Source of the DNA: JABWCQ01 sp964530625
GTDB taxonomy: Bacteria; Electryoneota; RPQS01
Assembly: GCA_964530625.1 (NCBI GenBank)
Contig: CAZHAK010000023.1
Span: 1 to 43,495 of the forward strand
Reading direction: 5' to 3'
Length of the DNA stretch: 43,495 bases
The notes under the pieces: generated by a model
What the model was told of the DNA's origin: nothing
Databases searched by the model: none
The model's input: the letters and a program-made list of their open reading frames with translations, nothing else
In this document: positions 1-9,109 of the stretch, piece after piece
Numbering within the stretch: position 1 is the stretch's first letter
Layout of the letters: every line of letters starts with the position of its first letter
Position numbers and translations under genes: made by a program

Positions 1-106
1 AACCCATGTTTGGATTTTTTTGTTGGATTTTTTGGGTCTCTGGGTATGCCCTAATGATGTCCCAAAATCGTGTTTTTGTTAGTATTTTTCGTGTGACTTC
101 AAAAAT

Positions 107-138
107 AAAAGAAGACCCGGTAATTCAGGTCTTCTTTC
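107..138 (-). terminator. Rho-independent terminator
   Basis: On the minus strand an AAGAAGACC arm and its complement flank a short loop and are followed by a T-rich tract (TTATTTTT). It lies about 40 bases beyond the stop of the unknown exported protein at 180 and probably ends that transcript. No gene is apparent in bases 1-106. Confidence 0.7.
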
Positions 139-179
139 AGTCTTATAGGCTCCAAAATCGTCCTTGGAGTCTATTTATT

Positions 180-1163
180 TTAGTGATGTTGCTGAACCTT
201 AAATCCGAGTTTAGTTCCGTTTGGCGAACCTTTGTTCCACCATCTAATTTCTGCCCAGGCATGTTTGTCTTTGAGAATCCACTTCATGTGGATGTCGGCG
301 CCTGATCTGTAATCAGGGTTGGGTGCGACTGATGGCCCGTATTGAGCATCCAGCGCATTGATTAGAGCATCGCGCTGACTCTCTTTTGAACCCATTGCCT
401 CAATACCCGACAAGCCAGAGGCACCAACCTCCACATAGTATATCTCATCAAGTTCAATGCTGCCGAATTTCTTCGGCTCCTTTCGGGTGAAATAGTAGAT
501 ATGGTCGGTTCCGAGGTCAAGCGAAATCTCGAACACGCTGTCAGGAAGTCTATCCTCCCATGACATGCCTTTCATGAAGTCAATGATTTCAGAAAGTGGG
601 TTGTTTAGAGCGACAAAGGCTTGATCTCGGAGGTTATTTGCCAAGTCTAGGTTTGTTCTTCGATTCGCGCGTACTTCCCATCGAGTTGGTACTCCAGAAT
701 AGGTCTCGTCGCTCATGAACTCCCACATTCCGATCAGATGAATCATGTATCTGAAGTAGCACGAGTCAATCAAAATGGCTGATTGGCGATACTCTGCCGG
801 GGCACCAGGCAAACCCAATTCACTCTCGTGCCAGTTATTGTAAAGCCCGGCCACACCATCGAACAAGGCGTACATGTTTTCCGCCTTGATTCGCTCCAAC
901 TGATTCTGGTAATCCGTCGGATCGAGGCCCAATGCACGAGCCTTTCCAACATCAATTTGAGCATTGAGTATGTCTTGCTCTTGGCTCTGAAATTCTACGT
1001 ACTTGGCGAGATATTCCCTGGCAATTCGCTCATAGACGAGTTTATCAAGCTGAGCTAGACATGTGGATACTGTTGCGAGAAGAGCAAAAGTAAGGACAAA
1101 TGCCTTGCATGGTTTCTTGCCGAAATGTATCACTCTGCCAATTCTATTGCCATGGAACGTCAT
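180..1163 (-). CDS. Unknown exported protein, 327 aa
   Basis: I do not recognise the family. The frame opens at 1190, but the ATG at 1163 (MTFHGNRIG...) is preferred because it gives a basic N-terminus followed by a hydrophobic stretch (AFVLTFALLATVSTCLAQ), which reads as a signal peptide cleaved after CLA. The mature part begins with a helical region (roughly residues 40-110), then a mixed domain rich in aromatic and acidic residues, and ends with a WILKDKHAWAEIRWW segment. Its start overlaps the end of the zinc-ribbon gene by about 20 bases, so the two are probably translationally coupled and work together, perhaps at the envelope. No catalytic motif is visible. Confident as a gene; function unknown. 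Confidence 0.75.
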   Translation of the reverse strand: MTFHGNRIGRVIHFGKKPCKAFVLTFALLATVSTCLAQLDKLVYERIAREYLAKYVEFQSQEQDILNAQIDVGKARALGLDPTDYQNQLERIKAENMYALFDGVAGLYNNWHESELGLPGAPAEYRQSAILIDSCYFRYMIHLIGMWEFMSDETYSGVPTRWEVRANRRTNLDLANNLRDQAFVALNNPLSEIIDFMKGMSWEDRLPDSVFEISLDLGTDHIYYFTRKEPKKFGSIELDEIYYVEVGASGLSGIEAMGSKESQRDALINALDAQYGPSVAPNPDYRSGADIHMKWILKDKHAWAEIRWWNKGSPNGTKLGFKVQQHH

Positions 1164-1809
1164 TGCTTTCTCCTTCGAATGATTCACCACTACGTTTTGT
1201 GAACAATGCTCTTGTTTTTCCCCCAGCAGATTCTTGTTGAGACATTACTTGGCCTTCAAGATTCCACGGTTGCTCTGTCAATCTGTCGAAAGTAATCCTC
1301 TTCGAAAGCCAGAATGTATCACCATGTTCATCAATCTGAAACTCTGGAGATGACACTTCAAATATCTGATGAAACAGCGTAACACTCCATTTCTTCGTTG
1401 ATAGCGGAGTCCAATCGACTCGCCACTGGGTCAACCAAACCTCAAGCCTTCCATCGTCAGCGGTATACTCCCCCTGCTCATTGGCCAATCGGAGTGCTAC
1501 CACGAATCCGCCCGTCCCCTCCTTCACCGCACCAGCATACTTGATATAGCTGGCAGGTCCCCGTGATTGTACGCCCGACCAGTCGCGGTGTGTTTGGTCA
1601 GGGACGGAAGACCTCGACGTATACTCTGGCGAGGTCAAGAATATTGCAGCCAGGATAGCAAGCGCACCAATGCAAGAAATCAAAAAAACTGCAATTGTTC
1701 GGTCTCGTTGCTTCATCTGAACATCTCCTGCTTCAGATTGCTTGTGTCCACAGTTCTTGCAAAATGTGGAGTCGTGCTCGATCTCGGAACCGCATTTTAT
1801 ACAAGTCAT
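1144..1809 (-). CDS. Zinc-ribbon membrane protein, 221 aa
   Basis: The first 25 residues form a zinc ribbon with two CxxC knuckles (CIKCGSEI...CKNCGHKQ), the small N-terminal module common to many bacterial membrane-anchored proteins. A basic patch (KQRDR) is followed by one transmembrane helix (about residues 38-60, IAVFLISCIGALAILAAIFL). The remaining 160 residues are predicted extracytoplasmic, beta-rich and unassigned. The start at 1809 has a good ribosome site (GGAGGT) seven bases upstream. Topology is probably cytoplasmic ribbon, single helix, outer domain. It lies downstream of the peptide/structured-RNA unit on the same strand, so that RNA could control it. The specific role is unknown. 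Confidence 0.85.
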   Translation of the reverse strand: MTCIKCGSEIEHDSTFCKNCGHKQSEAGDVQMKQRDRTIAVFLISCIGALAILAAIFLTSPEYTSRSSVPDQTHRDWSGVQSRGPASYIKYAGAVKEGTGGFVVALRLANEQGEYTADDGRLEVWLTQWRVDWTPLSTKKWSVTLFHQIFEVSSPEFQIDEHGDTFWLSKRITFDRLTEQPWNLEGQVMSQQESAGGKTRALFTKRSGESFEGESNDVPWQ

Positions 1810-1889
1810 GTAGTTTGACCTCCGTTTGATAGGATCTTCGCGTTCACTCCTTTCTTATGCCTGATAGGCCGCATCATCGTCTAGGGCAC

Positions 1890-2056
1890 AAAAAAGACCT
1901 CTGGCGTCTTGCTGGCGGCTACCTACTTGTCCTACCAAGCGGGAAACCTGCACAACTCGAACGACCAGAGGCCAAAACCCAGATGGGAATTGGCCGCCAG
2001 CATGAAACAAGTTGTACAGGAATCCAGAAAGGATCCCCGCTTGGTAGGACGCCAAA
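1890..2056 (-). ncRNA. Putative pseudoknotted structured RNA
   Basis: Read on the minus strand, the region folds from nested helices: a perfect 15-bp stem (2036-2050 with 1929-1943), an 11-bp stem with one G-U (2010-2020 with 1947-1957) and an inner hairpin (1990-1995 with 1970-1975, plus GGG/CCC inside). Two further complementarities cross these: a perfect 9-bp pair (1993-2001 with 1911-1919) and a 9-bp pair (1965-1973 with 1896-1904). The latter is followed at once by six T, like a terminator. It partly competes with the inner hairpin, which suggests alternative folds. The region sits between a 26-residue peptide gene and the zinc-ribbon gene. It does not match any RNA class I know by eye; an 83-codon frame across it lacks protein-like character. 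Confidence 0.55.
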
Positions 2057-2084
2057 AGATACAAAGGAACTGCGGGGAAGTCAA

Positions 2085-2106
2085 GTGAGGGTCGTTTGAC
2101 CCTCAC
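2085..2106 (-). other. Perfect hairpin over peptide stop codon
   Basis: GTGAGGGTC and GACCCTCAC form a 9-bp perfect stem with a four-base loop. The TGA stop of the 26-residue peptide lies inside it. There is no T-run, so it may stabilise the mRNA, stall ribosomes or separate the peptide message from the structured RNA downstream rather than terminate transcription. Confidence 0.5.
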
Positions 2107-2183
2107 AGGCGCTTAAGAACTGCCTTCAACACTTTGGACAGCCCCGCTAGAAGCCCTTTCAGTAGTTCGCCACTATTTGCCAT
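2103..2183 (-). CDS. 26-residue cationic amphipathic peptide
   Basis: A complete short frame starts MANSGELLKG and ends KAVLKRL. It has a clear ribosome site (ACGGAGA) seven bases upstream of the ATG. Leu/Val fall at positions 8, 11/12, 15, 18/19, 22/23 and 26 while Lys/Arg occupy 9, 17, 20, 24 and 25, giving a strongly amphipathic helix with net charge about +4. This composition is typical of membrane-active peptides: type I toxins such as TisB-like peptides, leaderless bacteriocins, or phenol-soluble-modulin-like peptides. There is no signal peptide or leader. It lies between the terminator of the giant surface protein gene and the structured RNA. Toxin function is an inference; a regulatory leader peptide is the main alternative. 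Confidence 0.6.
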   Translation of the reverse strand: MANSGELLKGLLAGLSKVLKAVLKRL

Positions 2184-2224
2184 TCAGTAATCTCCGTTTA
2201 TTGTCCTTGGACTGATTCTTATGC

Positions 2225-2261
2225 CAGAAAAAGAAAAGCCCCAGCTAATTGCTGAAGCTTT
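2225..2261 (-). terminator. Rho-independent terminator
   Basis: On the minus strand an 11-bp stem (2251-2261 with 2235-2245, two G-U pairs) with a five-base loop is followed by TCTTTTTC. It starts about 22 bases after the stop of the 2267-residue protein gene and separates that operon from the small peptide gene. Confidence 0.75.
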
Positions 2262-2282
2262 CTGATTCAAATCAGGTCGATG

Positions 2283-5200
2283 CTATCTGAGCAGCATCAT
2301 TTTCTTGGCATCGGTAAAGTTCGGAGTCTTCAGTTGGTAGATGTAGACACCGGATGCCACAGATAGTCCGGCGGCGTTCTTGCCGTCCCAGAGGATGCGG
2401 TAGGCTCCCGCATTGCGGACGTCGTCCACAAGCGTTACTACCTCTTGTCCAAGGATGTTAAACACCCTCAGTTCCCCACGAACCGCTTCCGGAAGATCAA
2501 AGCGGATTTCCGTCGTTGGGTTGAACGGATTCGGGTAATTCTGATACAACGCATAGGACGTCGGTACCGGGACTTCACTTTCCGCCGCTTCTAACGTACC
2601 ACCATCAAGCTGGCGCGACAACTCTCTGATGCGATGCTTGAGGTCCGGCAACGTCGCTGTTTTGACGAAGTCGTGCTTTGGTGTCAGATCATGGCTCGAT
2701 TTGAAAGCTGCGTAGATGCCGATCGCGTCCGCCAGTGCGCAGATCGAGTCACGTATCGTTAAAGAGGTTTCGAGCAGTCCCTCAAGGCCCGTAATTGCGT
2801 CGCTGGGATTAACTTCGAACGCTTTGGCTACATACGCTTTGCGAGTAAATAACGCGCGGTGTGTTTCGTTCTTCGTTGTCAGCGCCTTTTGCGCAAGATA
2901 GGAAGAGATCTCAGACTTGCCATTGGAGCGTTTTGCCAAGGATGTCAATTGAACGACTGCCGCCGGGACAAGCGGGGAGTTCGGATGTTCATTTAAGAAC
3001 TGCTTACCAATCGTTATCGCGGTCTGGCGGCTCGCCGGTGACTTTGATGCATCCTTGAATTCGCGCCATTTCGCAAGCTCTGCATGATGGTCGATGACTT
3101 TGCTGCTCTTGGCGACAAGACCTGACTTTGCTGTCGCCGTTGACTTCGTGAGCGACGTAGATTTCATTGTCAGTCCATCAGATTCTGTTGAGAAAGTTCC
3201 GGACGTCTCCTCGCCGCCGGTGACGAGGAGGTTCTGCCCGCCTGTTGAACTTGCACCGCCGCTTCCGCACTCGAGAAACAGCGCGAGCGAGGAGTCCACG
3301 GTCCACTTGCTCGGGGTAGATGGATAAAGTTTGCCGAAGAAGCCGCTGTCCGCAGGAGTCAACGGCGCCCATGCGTTGTAGGTGATGTCCCATGTTGCCG
3401 TCGTGTCACCGGATTTAAGATAAAGCCCCGTTTCACCTAGAAGCTCAAGATTGTTCTCTCCATCTTCAATGGCCATATAGGAGGGATGACCGGAATAGAT
3501 CAACACGCCATCACAATCAGAAACTTGAGTGTACCCGTCAACAAGATTGACCGACCCGTCTTCAACCCAGATTTCCGCAAGAGTATCCCCATTCCCGTGG
3601 AAATTGCTGCAGGTAATATCGATGTTTGCAGCATCCCACGCCAATAAGCCATAGTCTCCGCTGCCAGACACATCCACCTCGCTCATGTCCACGTTATCGC
3701 ACCAGTAACCGAAGATGCCATTGTCGATATTGTCTATAAATTGGCAATTATCAATCACGACATTATCGCTAAAGATAATGCTGACTCCAGAACCATCCAT
3801 GCCCGTATAGTATTCGTACGCGCCCCCACCAAGAGCTTCAAACGTGCAGTTTGTAACTTCACACGAGTCCGAAGCTCCATAGATCCATAGTCCTTCATCG
3901 AACCCGCTGAATGTACAAGAGTCCGCGAACAGGATCGGCGTTCGGCCGGTCCCTTCTAAGATATCTTCATTGATGTTTACCCAACCCGTTCCCCGTAGGT
4001 TAACATGCTTGAGAGACACATATCCACGCGTTGAGTAGATGTTGCCATACGCACTCGTGGAATCCCAGTCCAAGTTGATACGGTTGTCTGCTTTGCCTTG
4101 AACATAAAGTTTTCCGCGCCCCAATGAATAGTTAAACCCAATGACCTGAATTCCGCCTGACGATACAAACCGGACGGTGGGGTCTTCAGACCCGGGATGA
4201 GGCAGAATGGTCAGACGACCGTTAGGTTGGTTAATCGTAATTAACCCCTCCACCGTCGTAGGCGCGTACATCACGACACTATCACTGATGGTCGTCTGGT
4301 TCCACACCTTCATGATCTCAAGCACCTTCTGCGCCGAGTCCAAGTAGGCTATACACTCAGACGCTTTGTACTCGGTCGTCGAATCCGCTCGTAGTTCGAG
4401 AATCTCCGCCATTTGCAATTGAACTTTAGCGGCAACACGGTCGAAGCGAGTGGGAGTGTTCTTGGCCAAGGAATCAAGAACTTTTGTGCAGTTCACAAAG
4501 TCACCATCCTCAGCAAACGCCCAACCTTTGCAGTTTCTCAGCCAGCGTTTCAAGGACGCGTCACTCACGTTGCCAAACAACACTTCTAACGTATCATCAA
4601 GCGAACTGAAGGGCTTGTTGTCAAGCACATTGATGTTAAACAACCGGTCACAAGCCGTAAACGCATAGTCCGAGCTCTGTGCATTGCGAACAATTGCCTT
4701 GTAGTCCGTTCTGGCGATGTCATATTGTGCTGACAACTCTGCATTGTGCGGATTCAGGAAAATCTGAACCAATGAATCGTGCACTGCGTTATCTTCCGAG
4801 AATGTCGGGCAGTTTGATGCAGATGAGTCAATTCTCACCAGCGTCACGTTCGCTGGTAACTCGTCTTTAATATCCGAAGTGTCCAACGTGCCCCAGTACA
4901 TGTCCGCCCAGCGATCCGAGCCGACTTGATCCTCCCAGTGAATCAACGTTCCTTCGCCTGACGTATCTTGAATAGAGTTGTGGCCGTTCCACAAGGCCAG
5001 CGCAACGCGATCTCGCAGCGTGATTTGGCCTTCGTAAGGAATCGTCTCGTTGTGTTCGATTCGGTTCCCGCGCCACTGACCAAGCGTATCGCCGACTTCT
5101 TCCACGGACGTCATCATCACCGTGCCGCCGTAGGCCGTGATCCCTGATCCCACGTTTGCAGCGACCTCCGTGCATTCAAGAAACGCTGACGATCCAGTAT

Positions 5201-8200
5201 AGAGACCGATGCCGCCCGCCAGGCCGTCGCCGTCATTTTCATTGATCAGACAGTCTGACAAATAGAGCGATGAACGCGAAAGTGCCTTGACGCCAACTCC
5301 GGTATTCTGATTCGCAACAACACCGGTCAATTCGACGCTCGACAGATTGGTTGCTAGCAATCCCGTTGTATTAGCTCTTAATGAACAACTTTCCGCCACC
5401 AACCAGCCGCTGTTGTTCACCATGATGCCGTAGCTATTGTTCTCGAACGTACTGTTCTTAACATGTGCGCGCCCACGATCCACAAGCAATCCTGCAACTG
5501 CACCCGATACCGTGACGTATTCCAAAGAGCAGGCTTCGGCTTGATAGGCAACTTCGCAATGAATGCCTTCCCAAGGCAAATCATCGACAGCAGCCTTGAA
5601 AACGATTTCCGTCGAATCATTGCCAAACGCCTCCAACTGTCCACCATCGCGAACAAGTAATTGTCCTCCCTCAAAGAACGATATCTCACTGCCTGGTAGA
5701 ATCGTCAATGTTGCACCAGAATCTACGATCAGTTTGTTAAATGTCGCCGAACCAGAGATCTTCGTCGGGCCAATGATCTTGACCGTATCTTTGTATGCGA
5801 CTGACTCCAAGTATACGGACGTATCAGACTCAGCGTACTTAAACTCAATTGCAGTGCCCGTGCCTTCTTCAAATGTCACATAGCTCTTCTTCACGACACC
5901 AATGCTGTCCTCTATTCCCTTCCACGTGCATGTCGGACAGGCTGGCTTGACGTGAATGTAGCTCGTATCGGTGCCGTTAAAGATGACTTTGCTGTAATTG
6001 TCAAGCACACGTATTTTTGCATCGTTTTCAACGTAAAGAGTGGCATGTTTGTATCCCGGTAACGGCTGAAATACAAGCCGCCCACCGCCCTTGACGATGT
6101 GTTCTTTGCTAATCACACCCGGTAGCCAGAATGTATCGGGTTTCGAGATCGGGACGTCTTTGCGGCGCTCGAAGGTCAGAAAGAAAGTAGCTCCCGCCTC
6201 AGGGTCTTTGAGGTTGGTCCCGAATGGCGGGTATGAACAGTACCTCCCGAGATCATCAAATGACCACACGCGATATTTTACATACCCGCCCGAATCAGGC
6301 AATGCAATGTTGAAGTCATATGTGCTGTCCGTTTGATGAATCAACTTGGATTTCTGCCATGTACTACTACCGTCGTATCGGTAGCATAGCAGCACGCTGT
6401 CGATTTTGGCCTCGCTATCAGACGGGTACGGGACAGGATAGGATTCAAACTCAATTGGTAATACGGAATCAGTCGCTGTTACCCACTGCGTGAGTCCGGG
6501 GATACCTGCAATATATGGATCTCCTTTCCACCACTGCTGGAGCATCTCAATTCTGCGGTGGAACATGCTCCAAGTGGTATCATTTGTCGCCGAGGCATCA
6601 AGAAACAGCCCTCCTCCACTAAAACTCCGTCCATCATATCTACGCGAAGCCGCAGCATCTGCGATGTCCTGATAAAGGCCTCTGCGAGCTTGAAATGTAG
6701 AATCGTTCAGTCTAGTAATCTCCGGGGTCATGACAAACATGACCTCCCAGTTATTTTCGTTTGTATCTGGAATCTCCTCCCATGATTCAAACAATGAAAT
6801 CGCTTGTGTGCAATCTCTAATTTCCTTTTCCCACCAATCTACAAACACTAGGTGTGCTTCAGGATCAGCGCCAGGTATTTCATCCTCTGGTTTAAGGAAT
6901 CCGTCAAATGGGGCAAATGGATTGTTTAGTTCTTTTAACCGTTTTGCGCTGTGGATAGGGCTGAACATGTCGGCGAACAAGAGAAGCGGGCGGACATCAT
7001 TGCTTGGATTTGCATCATCTAGTGCTTGCCACAGCTCAGAGTTGAAATTAGCTTCTATCTCCGTGCATGACCAATTTTCCGCCTGATTAAGCAATAAGTC
7101 GTCCAGAGAAAAGCCTCTGAATCGCACCTCGTTGTCCCTATTGAAGTAACCTGTTAGATGCATTTCAGGGCGTGTGAATGAATCAGTGAAGCGATTCTCA
7201 AACCAATTCATATGTTGAACAACCATTGTATCAACAATATCAGGACGTGCTGTTTGCCACTCCCGGCTGTACCCTATGGTGGGATTGGCAATATCATCCA
7301 GATATCGGGGCATCTGATTATTGGCAATCGCGTGATATTTCAAAACCGCAGACCAATGCGTCGAATCATCATACGTGCTATCCACGTCAGGATCAAAGGT
7401 GACGCGAACGCGCTTGTGAACATAGCCCTGTCCGGCATTTAGTACTGAAATGTCAATGTCACTTGTATCAACTGTTGAGAACAATGTGCCGTTACGCAAA
7501 ATGTCAATGGTTGCAAGGGACTTGTCCGGTATCAAGTACCAGTGATAGATGTCTGATTCATAAATTCTCACAGAATCAATGTCTGCGTTGACACTGCCAA
7601 CCCCACGGTATTTGAGTTCAACACGAAGCGAGTCCCATTGTGATCCGAGCGTATAAAACTGATACCGAATCTTTTGCCACGTGCCCGTCGCTGATACAGT
7701 TGCCGTGGCAACCGGCTCGTTGCGATGGAAGCCCCGTGCAATGTCGTCATTCCAATCCGCGCTGGCGAAACCATTGCTGTCTTTGTGCATCAGATGCCGA
7801 AATAGGACATCCAGGGAATCCTGACTGCTGCGAATTGAGCACTCAAACACAAGAAGCCGTGAAGGAATGCCTGTTGTGTCCTGCACCTTGAACGTATTTC
7901 CAATGAATGCCGACTGACCTCCGCTAAGCTGCGCTCGACCAAAGTTATTACCAGCTTCTTGAATTGATCTCCAACCTATGCCCTCTGTGCCCGTGAATCC
8001 CCATACTGCTGGGACAGGAGGGTTTCCCACTGGTTGGTCTTCAAATCTCCAGTTGTCTACCTGTATTGTACCATTGGGCACGAGCTTAAACTCACCAGCC
8101 GTACTGGTCGTATCAATTCTACATTTCTTCTGAATATACACACTTGCAAGCTCCCTCTGGCGACTGGTTTCGTCCTCTGTTCTACCGATACCCTGAAGCC

Positions 8201-9086
8201 AATCAAAATCGAATACGCCCCAGCAATCGTCATGCGGTGACCCTGCATATCCATTCTGAAGGACACTCGTGACAGTATCCATGCGCGCAATTTCGTTTGA
8301 ATTGTTGTCATTATGGAACTGAGCGGCATCTGTATATTGAACAATTCCATTTCCCCGGTTATAGAGGAGTACCTCACGCGCCAATCTCAGTAATCCGCGA
8401 CCGTGGGAATTCGCATTCGGGAACTGCGAACTGGATGAGTATGAGTATGTGTTCCCAGGATCTCCGCAATACCTACGTGGAAAAGTTGGGTAATCTATGC
8501 AATGCCCTGTCTCGATGGCCCATTGCTGTCCGCCCGTTGAGTCAATAGCCTGCCAGAAAGACGTCACAGCGTAGTTCAAGCCGCGTGGACTCGATGCGGT
8601 TAAGAGCGCCCGAAGCCAAGGATGATGGAAATTGTAAATTGGGCGAGCATCAATTGTGTCATTCACTAGAATCGTATAACCCTCCGGATCGATTGCTCCG
8701 CCACCTCTGCCAACCCAGAGGCCCAGGGCATCAAACACATTGTGCATTTGTCCAGACGAAGGTGCGTCCAAGTAGGCAATATGAATAATAATATGATCAC
8801 TTGTCGGCGGATTTTGATAGTAGGTCGTGTCCACCTCAAGGAGGCGAATATCTTGATGTCCTATCCTACCCAGTTGGTAAGCAAGTTCTTCGGCAGCCCA
8901 TTCAACGGTGGAATCTCCCTCCCATGTGATTGTGATCGTGTTGGTAAGATTAATTTGTGGAGTATTGTTTATCCAATTTGTCATGTACTGCATCGTCGGT
9001 GTCACATCGTTCCAGCCTGCAACTGCAGCGGACAAAATACTTAGCAAACTGCACAACCACATTGCGATCTCAAAATAGCGCTTCAT
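2283..9086 (-). CDS. Giant T9SS surface protein, GH20-like N-terminus, beta-helix
   Basis: A 2267-residue exported protein. Residues 1-23 are a signal peptide. Residues about 50-200 resemble the non-catalytic N-terminal domain of GH20/GH84-type hexosaminidases (DPEGYTILVND..., SSPRGLNYAVTSFWQAID), followed by DYPTFPRRY, comparable to the DxPxFxxRG entry into the GH20 barrel. A putative barrel-like region follows but I cannot point to a catalytic Asp-Glu pair. Two right-handed beta-helix segments are visible (about 1200-1330 and 1680-1830; repeated NSTFENN, DNCQFIDN-type turns), then a helical repeat region (about 1990-2100). The last 95 residues are a T9SS sorting domain (NYPNPFNPTTEIRFDLPE...ASGVYIYQL...KKMMLLR). 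The start has AGGAG seven bases upstream and lies 23 bases after the SBBP gene, so the two form an operon. Likely a cell-surface or secreted glycan-binding or glycan-degrading protein. Confidence 0.9.
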   Translation of the reverse strand: MKRYFEIAMWLCSLLSILSAAVAGWNDVTPTMQYMTNWINNTPQINLTNTITITWEGDSTVEWAAEELAYQLGRIGHQDIRLLEVDTTYYQNPPTSDHIIIHIAYLDAPSSGQMHNVFDALGLWVGRGGGAIDPEGYTILVNDTIDARPIYNFHHPWLRALLTASSPRGLNYAVTSFWQAIDSTGGQQWAIETGHCIDYPTFPRRYCGDPGNTYSYSSSSQFPNANSHGRGLLRLAREVLLYNRGNGIVQYTDAAQFHNDNNSNEIARMDTVTSVLQNGYAGSPHDDCWGVFDFDWLQGIGRTEDETSRQRELASVYIQKKCRIDTTSTAGEFKLVPNGTIQVDNWRFEDQPVGNPPVPAVWGFTGTEGIGWRSIQEAGNNFGRAQLSGGQSAFIGNTFKVQDTTGIPSRLLVFECSIRSSQDSLDVLFRHLMHKDSNGFASADWNDDIARGFHRNEPVATATVSATGTWQKIRYQFYTLGSQWDSLRVELKYRGVGSVNADIDSVRIYESDIYHWYLIPDKSLATIDILRNGTLFSTVDTSDIDISVLNAGQGYVHKRVRVTFDPDVDSTYDDSTHWSAVLKYHAIANNQMPRYLDDIANPTIGYSREWQTARPDIVDTMVVQHMNWFENRFTDSFTRPEMHLTGYFNRDNEVRFRGFSLDDLLLNQAENWSCTEIEANFNSELWQALDDANPSNDVRPLLLFADMFSPIHSAKRLKELNNPFAPFDGFLKPEDEIPGADPEAHLVFVDWWEKEIRDCTQAISLFESWEEIPDTNENNWEVMFVMTPEITRLNDSTFQARRGLYQDIADAAASRRYDGRSFSGGGLFLDASATNDTTWSMFHRRIEMLQQWWKGDPYIAGIPGLTQWVTATDSVLPIEFESYPVPYPSDSEAKIDSVLLCYRYDGSSTWQKSKLIHQTDSTYDFNIALPDSGGYVKYRVWSFDDLGRYCSYPPFGTNLKDPEAGATFFLTFERRKDVPISKPDTFWLPGVISKEHIVKGGGRLVFQPLPGYKHATLYVENDAKIRVLDNYSKVIFNGTDTSYIHVKPACPTCTWKGIEDSIGVVKKSYVTFEEGTGTAIEFKYAESDTSVYLESVAYKDTVKIIGPTKISGSATFNKLIVDSGATLTILPGSEISFFEGGQLLVRDGGQLEAFGNDSTEIVFKAAVDDLPWEGIHCEVAYQAEACSLEYVTVSGAVAGLLVDRGRAHVKNSTFENNSYGIMVNNSGWLVAESCSLRANTTGLLATNLSSVELTGVVANQNTGVGVKALSRSSLYLSDCLINENDGDGLAGGIGLYTGSSAFLECTEVAANVGSGITAYGGTVMMTSVEEVGDTLGQWRGNRIEHNETIPYEGQITLRDRVALALWNGHNSIQDTSGEGTLIHWEDQVGSDRWADMYWGTLDTSDIKDELPANVTLVRIDSSASNCPTFSEDNAVHDSLVQIFLNPHNAELSAQYDIARTDYKAIVRNAQSSDYAFTACDRLFNINVLDNKPFSSLDDTLEVLFGNVSDASLKRWLRNCKGWAFAEDGDFVNCTKVLDSLAKNTPTRFDRVAAKVQLQMAEILELRADSTTEYKASECIAYLDSAQKVLEIMKVWNQTTISDSVVMYAPTTVEGLITINQPNGRLTILPHPGSEDPTVRFVSSGGIQVIGFNYSLGRGKLYVQGKADNRINLDWDSTSAYGNIYSTRGYVSLKHVNLRGTGWVNINEDILEGTGRTPILFADSCTFSGFDEGLWIYGASDSCEVTNCTFEALGGGAYEYYTGMDGSGVSIIFSDNVVIDNCQFIDNIDNGIFGYWCDNVDMSEVDVSGSGDYGLLAWDAANIDITCSNFHGNGDTLAEIWVEDGSVNLVDGYTQVSDCDGVLIYSGHPSYMAIEDGENNLELLGETGLYLKSGDTTATWDITYNAWAPLTPADSGFFGKLYPSTPSKWTVDSSLALFLECGSGGASSTGGQNLLVTGGEETSGTFSTESDGLTMKSTSLTKSTATAKSGLVAKSSKVIDHHAELAKWREFKDASKSPASRQTAITIGKQFLNEHPNSPLVPAAVVQLTSLAKRSNGKSEISSYLAQKALTTKNETHRALFTRKAYVAKAFEVNPSDAITGLEGLLETSLTIRDSICALADAIGIYAAFKSSHDLTPKHDFVKTATLPDLKHRIRELSRQLDGGTLEAAESEVPVPTSYALYQNYPNPFNPTTEIRFDLPEAVRGELRVFNILGQEVVTLVDDVRNAGAYRILWDGKNAAGLSVASGVYIYQLKTPNFTDAKKMMLLR

Positions 9087-9109
9087 TGTTTTCTCCTAGA
9101 AGATATCAG

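Noticed and set aside
1855..2106. 83-codon frames on both strands across the structured region
   Set aside because: No ribosome site, and the base pairing explains the sequence better than a protein.
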